Shown here piece after piece: positions 36,408-47,723 of a stretch of 64,000 nt of DNA (the stretch's first letter is position 1; each line of letters opens with the position of its first letter). The stretch is taken from contig JAMAHW010000073.1 in the NCBI GenBank assembly GCA_023627715.1, positions 124,001 to 188,000 on the forward strand, written 5' to 3'. The position numbers and the translations under genes were made by a program. The notes under the pieces are model-generated. The model ran no database searches. It had not been told where the DNA came from and saw only the letters and a list, made by a program, of their open reading frames with translations. This DNA comes from Periconia sp. R9002 (Eukaryota > Ascomycota > Dothideomycetes > Pleosporales > Periconiaceae).

Positions 36408-36919
36408 TTACGCAACAGCCTTGACGACCTGCACGACCGTCGACCCAATCTTCGTTCCATCGTCACGGGTAGAATCCCACTCCATAGTCCCCTCGCCGAA
36501 AACCGTCATGGGCGTTTCGCCTGAAAGATTGAGGTGTACAGCAATACCTAACATTCACACAACCCATCAGCACAATCCCCCCTTCACAAAAAAATAAAGG
36601 AAAACTCACCGTCGTCCGCCGCATCAAACTCATACCCAAACTCCAAATGATCGCACCGCTTCTCAAACGGCGGGTCGGCGGATGGGGCGTACACGCACGC
36701 GTTGCGGAGCGGGTTCTCGTGGTTGATGTCGAAGCCCGTGTGGTAGTAGCTCGCGGAGAGGTACTCGCTGCCCGAGGAGGGGTTGTACTGGAGTGAGACG
36801 AGGAAGGCACCGTAGGGGTTGTTGGGGGTTGGGTAGTTGGGGATGCTCGGGGTGGGGAGGGCGGATGTGGTGGTTGCGGTCGCGGCGAGGGCGACGAGGA
36901 GGGTGGTTAGGGGTTGCAT
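36408..36919 (-). CDS. Small secreted protein of unknown function
   Basis: Exons 36919-36610 and 36547-36408 give 149 residues; the splice junctions (GTGAGT...TAG) are clean and phase-consistent. Residues 1-20 form a signal peptide rich in Ala/Thr/Leu with a likely cut after TSA. The mature protein is about 130 residues with two cysteines (in ACVYAPS and KRCDHLEF, about 26 residues apart) that could pair. It ends in a beta-rich-looking segment including GTMEWDSTRDDGTKIG. I recognise no family. Size, signal peptide and cysteine content fit a secreted effector-like or surface protein, but that is only a possibility. The coding strand shifts sharply from C-rich to G-rich within exon 1. Confidence 0.75.
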
Positions 36920-38045
36920 TTTGGGAGGGTAAAGGGTGGGTTGGCGTTTTGGCGTTTGGGGGGTGTTGTGGTGGTGTCGTGAGGTGAGGTGAGGAGATGT
37001 GTGGATGGGATGGTTTGGCGTGCGGGTTGGTTCTTAACTTATGTACCTCTGTATCAATGCATGTAGGAGAGAGTCTTCCAAAAGCGGGTAGGTAGCATCC
37101 GTAGTTTAGATGGATCAATACAGTTAGTTAAACACCATCTATGTACCATCCATCCATCCCCCCATCACCCTATTGAACCTATTGAACCAATATTTCCGAT
37201 AGTCGCGCGCGCCCTGCATGATTCCCCCCGTGTGTTTATTGCAGGCTAGGTAGGTAGCGGGGTTGAACCCTGCATTTTTTGCGCAAATAGTATGCATGGT
37301 TTCCAGAAACGGACTACTCGCCGTTTTTGGTGAGGCTTTTCGGCGCACGCATGTGGGTGGGTTTGTTTCTTGGTGGTATTGCCAATGATCATATAACGTC
37401 AACGTGCGACGAATGATTATCGAAGACTGTATATACGCTGGTGACCTTTGCATAGGTAAATACTTGTACTCATCATTAAGATACATCTTTCGATCTACAT
37501 AAACCATCCCACCTCACAGCTGAACTTTCATCACTAGCAACCTTGAAGAATCCCTCCCCCTTTTTCCCATCATTAAGTACCTACCTACTGATGTCACGAG
37601 TGGATACGGATCAAAAGCTCCGTGCTATTGTACAAGTATAGACAATAAATTTGTGGGGATGCGCTGGGCTATTCATAGCTGGTCTAGTGTGTTTATCTTG
37701 ATTCATGCTAGTACGTTGCAACGTTTATGCATGCAATTTCTTGCCGCTAGAGCCAAGATATGTAGCCTAAAAGGAGGAGACTTTTTTTTGACCCTCTTCA
37801 CCCTTCTATTAGGTATTACTATTTCTGTGGAACGGAGGGTAAATGTTGATTTTAGGCCTATTTTTTTTGGCAGGCAAGTAAGGCAGGTAGGTATCAGACG
37901 TATATCGCCAACACCGCAAATCCGCGATAAATACACGATTACATCCGCAAGAGTGACAAATCAAGGTACATAAATAGTCGACACAAACAACAGAATAGAC
38001 AAACAACCCCACCTAACCAATCCGCACCTCTACTCCACAAAACCA

Positions 38046-38173
38046 CACCTATATCGTAGGTATAAAGTCGGCTTAACTTAACTAGGGGTAATACAATAAG
38101 TGATGAATGTCTTAATACACTACGCCACGTGGTGTCTCAATAATAAACGACTCTGTACCTGGAGTTCAACACA
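38046..38173 (+). repeat. Dispersed repeat, copy 2 (full length as seen here)
   Basis: About 128 bp from CACCTATATCG to AGTTCAACACAT, matching copy 3 over its whole length and copy 1 over the last 80 bp. It includes CTTAATACAC, CCACGTGGTGTCTC and CTGTACCTGGAG. The centre is a near-palindrome around CCACGTGG. Relative to copy 3 most changes are transitions. Confidence 0.85.
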
Positions 38174-39681
38174 TACCCTAGCACACGACCGACACCAAAA
38201 TTAGTATACTCGACAGTGGATCCTCAATCCATCCATCCATCCATTACGTTATTCCACAGTACATACAGTACACCCTCGGCTCCTCGGCCGTACGTACGTA
38301 GACGAATTGTATCAATCAATGCTCAAACAACAACGTCACACACAACCTACTCTACTCCTTCTGACCCTACAATCCATCATGTAGGTAAATGTGTACGTAA
38401 ATCTTGTACGTTGCTTTAAGAAACGAATCCTGATAATTGGGTGAGGATTAGTATACCGTATAAGAAGGGGGGCTAGCTGCAGGAGTAGGGAGGAAGGAGA
38501 AGCAGGGTTAGTGTAGGCATAACTTCGGCGAGAAAGAGAGGGCTTGGTTTGGAGAGGAGGAGGTGAGGAGGGTAGGAAGGGGACGGTCGGATGTAACGCT
38601 GGTAATTGATTGGAATTGTGGAGGGAGGTTGAGTGGGATGGAGTTATGTTGATTGATGGTGGTTATGTGTACCTTGCGCTAAGTACGTACCTTGATGTGT
38701 ACCGTGTTAGGTGAAGGAGTTGATAGCGCCTTGAAAACTCCTTGCTTTCATGTTCAGAAAGTTTTTTGCGATTTGTTGCCTGTTTTGATACTGCGAGTAA
38801 TACAATTGCTATGCGATGATATCTGTACTAGGTACAATAGGTCTTTCATGAATACGACTACTGCTTAGACCGCCAACATCACTCTGTACACAAGTACAAA
38901 CCCACACAATCCCAACAACCCTCAATACAGTGCCGAATACATCAATACGAAAGTACCTCGAACCCCAATTCCAACGCTCTTGCTGATCAAGATGTGATAC
39001 GCACAGCGAACATGCAACGTCATTCTTTAATGAAGTGAATCAAGGATGGGGGGTGGTGGTATCTTAAAGCTCACACGATGGGGCGTGAGGGAGGACGTAG
39101 CATCGCAGAAGTCGAGGTTGTGAGGGAAGGGGGGTGGGATACATAGGTATACATCAACGTTACTGGTATATAAAGTCGATTAGGGAAGACGAGTTGAAGG
39201 GGTAATTGCGTAGTTGCTACATGTGTAGACGTTGTGAATTGTTGCATGTAGAATAATGAAGCATTTGCACGTAGAGTTGATTGCTGTCTATCTTTGGTTC
39301 TTTTCTAGCTGAATACATACATATGTAGGTATGTAGGAGCTGATCTTCTTTTCATGTGGTTGGACTTGTTGAGCCTATCCGGTGTGTACTATGGCCTGAT
39401 CGAAGCCCATCTTGAGCCGCTTTTCAAGCTCCGTTAGAAAGGCGCTATCCATCCAGTTTGGACCTTTGGCGTACATATGGTTTACGAAGCGAGTGTGGGC
39501 GTGTGTGTGGCGCCTCACTCTCCTAGGAGCCACAATCACGTGCTATGTAAACACAGCAAACGCATACAACGCCACACCAAGACGGAAACAACGCTAAAGA
39601 ACAGTAAAAAGACAATCTGCCTTTTCTACACCGGCATATACATGATTCGAACCTTGGGCCCCAAAAAAATCCAAAAAATAA

Positions 39682-39731
39682 CGAGCTCTTTGTGGCATTG
39701 TCACCGCTTTTGCGGCCATAGCTAGAGCTCG
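39682..39731. other. Nested stem-loop sequence
   Basis: CGAGCTCT and AGAGCTCG form a perfect 8-bp outer stem 34 bases apart, enclosing a second perfect hairpin, CCGC-TTTT-GCGG, and a TGGC/GCCA pair. It lies in a gene desert and is not inside a coding frame I accept. It could be chance, a small structured RNA or a remnant of an inverted repeat. Confidence 0.4.
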
Positions 39732-42002
39732 TGGGCTTTCCAATGAGTGCTTATCACAGTCCAGATCGAGTGTTATCAATATGCAGCCCCTGCTTTCGCA
39801 GTGACGCTCGTGGGCCCCGTACGTGCCTCTCTCCACTCGACCATGAACTGCCGCTTTCTCATTGTACAACTTGGAAGAATCTGCGGTTTACGCGAAATAT
39901 ATAGTGGCCTAATAGTCGAGGTAAACACTAATTGCGTGATTGGAGGCTGCGTTTGTTTAAGTGTGGTACGTGCGTCGGTGGAAAGACCTGGAAGTCGTGC
40001 GCGCAGGCAGCAGCAGCAGTAGCAGAGTAGCGTGGTGGTGTGAGGGACAGTCGTCGTCTGATGTATCGAGAGAGCGAGTGAGTCGCCTAACAAACGCACT
40101 TAGCACTGCATCAACCAGCCCCTCTCCACGACAAAGATTGCTTGCGACGGTGGCTAGCAAAGCGGTATGAAGTTTGCCTCGCATCACTTTATACGTCGAT
40201 AGCAGACTGTGAATTTATTAGCCAAGAGTTTCGACTGTGTAGTTTGATATTGTTCGCGTAGAAGTTTCGTGGTGGTTATGTAGTCTCTCGCAGACCTCTG
40301 GTATTGTCTTTTGCTCCTTAGTATTGTCTTCCGCACCTTGTATGAAATTTGGAATTTGAATTGATCCTCACAGAGTATTGCTACCCTGGGTATCGACACA
40401 GGTAGGGGAAAACACTTGGTGACGTCCTCGGCCAGGACGGGCACACAGACAATCCGCACCTTGGATATGCAGCTAAAGGTGACAACAGGTTGCGTTCTAG
40501 GATAGCGCAAGAAATAAGGAGAGCAGTAAGCCGAGGAGGAGCGGAGGTTGAGGTTGAAGGCCAAGATGAGGGATGACTTTGGTGTGAGAATGGAAGTCTT
40601 GATTGATAGGCGGAAGAAGCCCCTACGGGATACAAAAGGTTGAAAGAGGAGGAGAGGAGCGGTGAAAAGAGACCCAAATCGAATTGAATAGCGTAGCTTA
40701 TTGAGATCTTGGCGGTTTAGGTTGAATTTTAGATCGACAAGACCGCGTGACTGTTGAATGAATAGCGGCGTTCCTTTGCTATTCACATTCGCATGTGAAT
40801 GATGTACATGTACTCGATGATGACGCGTCTCTATCCATAGGAATTCCAACTCTTTTCATTCTTGCAACAGTGTACAACATGGATTATATTGGCGTGGAGT
40901 ATCGGCGGAGTACAAGGAGTTTGCACGCATCGTTTCTGCAGGATGAATAGGGGATTCTGTGTGGGTGGAGCAGCTTTCATCCCATGTCTGCGAATGATCA
41001 GTGACCTGTGAACTGTGCAATAAACGATGCACACGCGCTGGAACCAGATGGGAAAGTGATGAAAATGTGTGAGGGAGGATGAAGAAGGATGGTCAGACGT
41101 CGTGGCCGCAACAAAGTTTTCCCTTGGGGCCAGTGCTGAAAAAAAGGCGGATGTCGGCCGCTCAGCCGTCATGCAGTTGGGCCATCCTAAATCAGGCATC
41201 GCCCCCGCTTCAAAACCACAGCAAACCATTACCCCACAAGAGTATCCACAAGGCTCGGGAATAACTGGGTTATTATAGAGATAATATGGGTCAGTATGCA
41301 GATGGCCATGAATGACTATGTTTATCGTGACGACCATCTGTATAACACGTCGAGATGTCTGCAAGTTCGACACATCAAGATCACAATTAACCAAGTTCAA
41401 CAAAGAACAATACGAAGCGGAACCGTTGCTATTGACATCATATTTCAACTCCTGTCCATGTTCCCCGCCGTCCCTATCCTCATCACGCGTCAGGCTGACC
41501 GTTCCCGAAACCGTTGCGCCAATATGGCATGCAGAGTATGCAATGGGACGCTATAATCGCGGGGAACGATGCATGCTTCACCTAGAACTCACACCATGCT
41601 AATCCTTTGACTGCCACAACCGTTGCGCTACCCAACAACCAAGCCACTGATGCGGAGAGGATCGGACATTTTCTTTCAAAATATGGACAACAGTAATCCT
41701 CGACCGTTCCACGAAACCAATCCGCTATTTTACCGGCTCCAACATGGTACTGCAAGTTCCCTTGGAGAGGCAGCCTTGGACGACGCTGTGCCGCAGTGTG
41801 TTGCCCGCTGCTAAGGATTCCAGCCGAGTGAAGTTCGGTTTCCCAGGGTGAAGTGTGGGAGTGAGAAGGATAAAGTGGTGAAGTCGTCTCACTGCTTTGA
41901 ACTTGGGAAAATTCGATTCTGTAGCCACCACTTTTTTATATTCACTTCAAGTGCCAGCATACTTTTACTGTGAGACTGATAACTGGAGTTGTGATCGCGA
42001 TC

Positions 42003-43363
42003 ATGACTTCGATGACAGAGCCCCTCAACGCCCAGCACTCTGGTGAAGAAGGCCCTTCACGTTTCCAACTAGCACCAACCTCCCCAAGCTCCGTTGCTAA
42101 AGCTAATGATCTTCACACCATCCCAACGACACTCTCTCATTTAACCAAAGGCGTTTCGATCTCAGAAGGCGAGAAGAGTTCGACAAGTCTTCGTCGCTCT
42201 CGAACCTTGCTAGGTCTTCCGCCAGCAGCCCCTATCCTGGAAGACCATGACTACCATGAAAGGCAGAAGCTTCTCTGGTCTAGGATTCGAATCGCACTGA
42301 GGGAGCCGTTCGCCGAGTTCTGGGGAGTGGTGATACTAATTCTTTTTGGAGATGGATCTATAGCGCAAGTGCTTCTCTCCACAGGGCAAACGGCGGCTCC
42401 TGGCGGAAACGGTTTTGGTGCCTATCAAACTATATCCTGGGGGTGCGTATCCCTACTCCCACCTTCCACTCACCTCATAGACCAAGCTGACCCTCTATTA
42501 GGTGGGGCCTGGGAGTCATGCTCGGGATATATGTAGCAGGAGACTCTGGAGCCTATCTCAACCCCGCCATAACCTTCTGCAGTTGCCTGTTCCGACAGCT
42601 TCCGTGGCGGCGTTTCCCCATTTACTTGGTCGCGCAAGTCCTAGGTGCTTTTGTCGGATCAGGCATTGTGTATGCAGTTTATTACCCAGCCATCGACGTT
42701 TTCGAAGGCGGTCCGGGGCTCAGAACGGTACCACCTGCTAAAAGGGCAACGGCAGGCATCTTCTCCACATACCCTCAGGGTTTTTTGAATACTGGACAGC
42801 AATTTGTATCCGAGTTCGTTGCAAGTGCTATCCTCATGTTTGTTATATTTGCATTGAAGGACCCGGGTAACAATGGTATAGGAAAGGTATGTTCAACACC
42901 ACCAAATGAGATGGAATCCAGGACCATGGCTGATGGTGATAGTCTGACAAATGGTTCCCCCTCTGCGTCTTCTTCCTACTCTTCGGCATCGGTGCATGCT
43001 TCGGCTGGGAAACTGGCTACGCGCTTAACCTGGCTCGTGATTTCGGTCCACGCTTGATGTCTTATGCTGTCGGTTACGGATCAGAGGTCTGGTCAGCTGG
43101 GTCCTACTACTTCTGGGTACGTTCAAACTCCATCATTGATACTAAAAGTTCGTCAACTGAATCGTGAGTACTCCCAGGTCCCAATGGTGGCTCCATTCGT
43201 AGGCTGTGCCTTTGGTGGCTTTTTGTATGATCTGTTCATTTTCACGGGACCTAGCCCTGTTAATACGCCATGGGTCGGCCTCAAGCTTCTTCTAAGCCCC
43301 AAGTATGCTATGCAGTCACGCAAAGAACGACATGATAAGTATGTTGCAGATGGTATTGTGTGA
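42003..43363 (+). CDS. Aquaglyceroporin (MIP family)
   Basis: A membrane channel for glycerol and/or water. Exons 42003-42442, 42502-42886, 42943-43116 and 43178-43363 give 394 residues, and all junction phases agree. About 105 cytosolic N-terminal residues precede six predicted membrane segments (from about 108 to 345). The first pore motif is canonical NPA within GAYLNPAITF. The second is NLA within ALNLARDFGPRL, a variation seen in some fungal aquaglyceroporins, and the following Arg-Asp is typical of glycerol-conducting members. The C-terminus is short and basic. A role in osmotic adjustment or glycerol flux is inferred from the family. The gene is flanked by a gene desert and by dispersed-repeat copy 3, only about 150 bp past its stop. 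Confidence 0.9.
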
Positions 43364-44440
43364 GGAGGAAACCTCTCGAGTGCGACCAGATTCAGGATTA
43401 AAGCCGGAGAATGCTGAAACAGGGAGAATGGTTAACGGATTATGACTTGATGAATAAAATAGTAGTGTGTTGTGATTCACCGACTTCGCCCAACTCTGAT
43501 AACTCATGTATAAGGCGCACCTATATCGTGGGTACAAAGTCAGCACAACTCAACTAGGGATAATATAATAAGTGATAGATGTTTTAATACACCACGCTAT
43601 ATAGTGTCTTGATAACAAACGACTCTTTACCTGGAGTTTAACGCACGTTTATTGTAATGGCTGCGAGCGCTGAGCCTACCAGTGACGTCTACAACCACAA
43701 CCACAACCGCCACCGCATCAAGTAGATTGCCATTTTATTGTCTGCTGCAGTGGATTATTCCCTCGCTGTTAACAACATTAGTTACCGGCTATGAGCAAAC
43801 GCCAAATCAGATGACGCAAATGGTGCAACCACCAACGCGGTATGGCACTTCAATATGAGGACTTGTTCTCACAATGTTGCACTTTGGTTTTGCCAGTCCA
43901 CATTTTCAGTGTATCTAATGACATCAATTGATGCAGCGATTGCACTGCACGAAACAACATTGACTGAATATTGATTAAAGTGTCTTCAAACGCGCGCCAA
44001 TTGCTCACATGGCACTCTTCCCAATAGACCAGACAATAAGCAAGAAACTCCTTTTCGTCGAATTGCATGAAACTCGTGCAGTAGAGAGCTCGGAAAGATG
44101 TCGAATGTCATGAACAATATCGGAACTTCCTCGGAACGGAACGGCGCCCAATCACGCTAACCCCCACCCGGTCTAGCTTTCTCTCCCAACGCGCTTCGCG
44201 TCCTCTACCTTTGGAGTGGTGACGATTCACCCGCAACACTCCAATTGCAAGTCTCTACTATATGTTTTAGCCTCTACCTGCTTATTATTTTACCCCTTGA
44301 TTCTTCTCAAAAAATCATGAACCCTAAACGATCCTAGACTTCCTTGAGAATCCCCCCGACGCGTCTCGCTGCGCGTGTCTACTCGGAATCATCCCACATT
44401 CACATCCGCACTCTCACACGCACGCCCATACCTCACCACC
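43364..44440. other. Intergenic region between the aquaglyceroporin and cdc45
   Basis: No gene is supported. It contains dispersed-repeat copy 3, a short ACAACC repeat at 43690-43710 and, at the right end, the C-rich leader of cdc45 (44340-44440). Confidence 0.55.
43518..43648 (+). repeat. Dispersed repeat, copy 3
   Basis: About 130 bp from CACCTATATCG to GAGTTTAACGCACG, the same orientation as copies 1 and 2. It has TATATAGTGTCTT where copy 2 has CACGTGGTGTCTC. This pattern of C/T and G/A differences is what RIP would leave. Confidence 0.85.
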
Positions 44441-47071
44441 ATGTACCTCCCACGAGGGCTAATTGCTCAACTGTACCAAAAGCTCGTCAAACGGAACCAT
44501 GCTACGTCCTCGCCTATTCTCCTGCTCGTAGGCCTCGAGCCAGACGCGCTCTGTGCTTGTCGTATCCTCACCGCGCTGCTGAAACGCGACTACATACCCC
44601 ACAAGATACAACCGGTCTCCGGCTTCAACGACTTGTACCGCGCGGCAGATGATTTGGTGAAACCTATGCGAACGTACTCAGGTGGAAGTGGTGGCCTGGT
44701 TATATGTTTGGGTGTCGGCGGCATGGTGGATTTGGAGGAGCTGTTCGGCCTCGACTACAACGATGAGCTGGAGAGCAGGGGAACAGGTGATGTGGAGGTT
44801 TGGGTCATGGACGCCCGGCGACCGTACAATCTGACCAACGTGTTCGATGTGCCTGCGGAAATAGACGCGGAATCCGGTGAATTGGTTCGGAAACTCCCCG
44901 GTGTGGATATGGGCCGGTTACCGAAATCATACCAATCAACAAGAGGAGGAGTGATTGTGTTCGACGACGGGGATATTGAGGAAGAAATGAAAGCTGAACA
45001 GGAAGCCTACTGCGAACTGAGCGTGATGCCTGAAGTGGCAGACGAAGAGGATGATGAGGACGAGGACGAGGATGACGACGCCATGGACGAGTTAGGAGCT
45101 CCTGTATCAGGCCAAAAAAGATCGTTGGAAGGTGACGAGGATGAAGAGATGAGTGATGACGACGAGCGCCCTTACCAACGGAGAAGGAGTAATTCGGTAT
45201 GACCACGAAACCTACTCTAGAAAATTCCCGCTAATCATGGCTAGGGAGGATCAATACCTTCACCGCGAGAAAGACGACCTCCTCGTCGCGGCCTTCGAAT
45301 TTTAGATGGTTCCTCGGATTTCTCTCGTTCAGACTCTCGGAGCAGATCTGCATCCCCAGCTGTCGCTGCACCAAAACCTCCGTCAATGAAGAAACTCCGG
45401 CAACAACTTCAAGAAAGGAGGGCAAAGTACGATCAGATAATTGCGGGGTACTATGACTCCGGAAACACTTACTCAGAACCTGTCTCATCGATGGTGTACT
45501 CCTTGGCTTCCGAACTTGGACGAGAGGATAACGATCTTTTGTGGAATGCCATCGTCGGAGTTAGCAGTCTGGAGCTATACGGCAAAACGGGCACCGGATT
45601 AGGATTGAATCCATTGTCGACCGCAGGAGGATCATCTGGGTGGAATGGTCACCGAGGAGAGCGCATTCGGGGTGTTTTGCGAGACGAAGTACGCCGCCTC
45701 AACCCCATGGATGCCAAAGATTTTGCCCGCGAAACAAGCCTAGGGGACTCTACTGGCGTCATTCCAACAAGTGCCCGCTCGGCAACCGACAAATCAATAC
45801 GACTCTCCCCCGAGCCTCGCTTTCTTCTATTGCGTCACTGGAGTTTGTACGAAAGCATGCTTCACTCGCCTTATCTCTCTGCTCGACTCCACATTTGGAG
45901 TGATGCAGGCCGCCGACGTCTCGACAAGCTCCTTGCAAAGATGGGCGTTAGCTTAACCCAGTGCAAGCAAAATTATACGCATATGGATATGGAGCTTAAA
46001 AGAGGACTGCGGGAACGGCTCCTGCGGTACGCTCCTGTGTATGGTTTGGATGGCCTCGTGCCGCCTGCACCACGCGGCAACGACTCAAAAGATGGTTGGG
46101 GCTTTGTTCGGTCCTGGGGGTGGAAAGCATGTCTGTCCGCAATCGATGCTGGTGTTATATTAGGCGCCATCCTCGAAGTCGGCGACGCAAAGTCCCTCAC
46201 CGAATCTGCCTTGGATTCCCGCAACTTCGTCGGCACTCAAGACCACAACGAACAAGCCATAGTGGACTGGAGAGAAAACCCGGCCCAAGAGCACATCACA
46301 GCCCGTTTCTGGACCGCCTACGATGCCCTTAACAACATCGATCTCCTCGTCCGCCACATCCACACCGCACAGTACCTTCACAAAGCCATCCTCCGCACAG
46401 GCACCGCCCTCATCGAGAAGAAACAGATCCGCCACCTTCGCGCCTTCCGCATGGCCGTCGTAAAAGAAGGCCCAGACGTCGAACTCTTCACACACCCTGG
46501 CGCTCTGACCAAACTCGCCCTCTGGATCGCCGAAGCCATCGTCGAACTCAACGGCACAAAGGGCAAAGGCAGAGGCTCCGAACTCGTCATGGCCGGCCTC
46601 GACGAACCCCGCGGCAAATACATCGTAGTCGGCCTCGGCGGCGGCGGCGGCTCTACGCAAACCACCCGCGACCTCATCGCCAAACGTGAAGCAAAGCAAA
46701 AAGCCCGCGAAGCCAAGAAAATGGCCCGTCTCGCCGAGCGCCAGAAACGCCGCGAAAAGCGTCGCGCGCAGCGCGAACGTGCCGGTGAAGACGACTTTGT
46801 CTCCGAGTACGAATCAGACACTGAATCCGAGGAAGAGGAAGACGATACGGAAGATGACGACGACGAGGAAGCTGAGGCGTTGCCCAAAGGCCACGGTCGG
46901 AATCGGTTCGGCCAGGCGTTCCGCGACATTGCGGCTGAATTGGGCGATTCGGTGGGTGTCAAGCAGGATTCGTTTGAGGCGTGCGTGGTCGAGGTTAAGA
47001 AGGAGGATTTGAGTGGGTTTTTGGAGAGGTTGAGTATGCAAGTTGTTGTTACGGGGATGGGGGGTGCGTGA
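44441..47071 (+). CDS. cdc45: Cdc45 DNA replication initiation protein
   Basis: The nuclear replication factor that joins MCM2-7 and GINS to form the CMG helicase. Exons 44441-45196 and 45245-47071 give 860 residues, longer than the roughly 650 of yeast or human Cdc45 but normal for filamentous fungi as I recall. The N-terminus starts MYLPRGLIAQLYQKL with an RRPYNLTNVF block, as in the family. A long acidic insertion with Glu/Asp runs (about 205-250) carries the intron and ends in a basic, Ser/Arg-rich linker. Later blocks include YYDSGNTYSEPVSSMVY, NDLLWNAIVGVS and the C-terminal SWGWKACLSA and ASDVG-like region, here EVGDAKS. A second charged insertion (about 735-800) is Lys/Arg-rich and then Glu/Asp-rich. 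The chosen start is the first ATG of the frame and matches the conserved N-terminus. Confidence 0.95.
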
Positions 47072-47723
47072 GTGTGAGTGTTGGGGTGTGGGTATGATGT
47101 TTTTGGGGAAGGAGGGTCTGTTTCTCATGTTCTGGAATGACTTTTTTCGGTGGGATGGAGGGAGGGCTGTATATGGTGCTGTCTTTGTTTATTTGTCTGC
47201 TTCTTTTTTGGGTTTGGGAAATGGAGTCGGTCGGTCGGTATGAGAGGGGTGGAGGGCAAGGCAGTTGGGTAGGGGTGATGAGCGTGTTTTTCTTCTTCTG
47301 GTGTTATTTCCCCCACCCCTTTTTCTATCCCATGCTTTTTTTTTTGGCGGCGACGGATGGATGAGTGATGGATGGGCGGGATATGGGTACGGGGGCATAG
47401 CGTTCTCGCGTGGTGCTGTTGTTGTGTTACATACATGCATATGTGTAAGGAAAGGGCCAAAGTCATGTTATATATTCTGAAGGCATAGCGTTTTTGATAA
47501 AATGGGCATTTTTATATACGGAGATAATGACATTCGTAACTAGAATTGGTGCGTGATGTGTGTGGGAAATAAGGGGTGGTGTCTATATACAGATCCCCTT
47601 CCCTTTGGGGCGTCACTTTCCGTTATTCACGTCGTTTATGTACACACAGAGGAGCTATGCGTGCTTCTATACTCAACCCAAAACAAAGACACACCACCTA
47701 CACAGCTTCAGGAGGACTCACAC
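47072..47723. other. Region between convergent cdc45 and OPT genes
   Basis: 3' flanks only. G/T-rich low-complexity sequence; no gene seen. Confidence 0.6.

Larger units (their letters stand above)
36920..42002. other. Gene-poor interval upstream of the aquaglyceroporin
   Basis: About 5 kb without a gene I can support. It holds dispersed-repeat copy 2 and a hairpin-forming sequence (both listed) and many TACGTAC/GTAGGTA words. The longest open frame, 40184-40849 minus (221 residues), has no recognisable motif and unremarkable composition. The interval could hide non-coding transcripts or an old degraded element. Confidence 0.5.

Noticed and set aside
39610..39670. A tRNA-like TTCGAAT loop on the minus strand
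   Set aside because: The flanking bases do not form a five-pair T stem, and no acceptor, D or anticodon arms could be drawn.
40184..40849. A 221-codon minus-strand frame
   Set aside because: No family resemblance or sensible exon context, and many start sites in the DNA around it are equally good.
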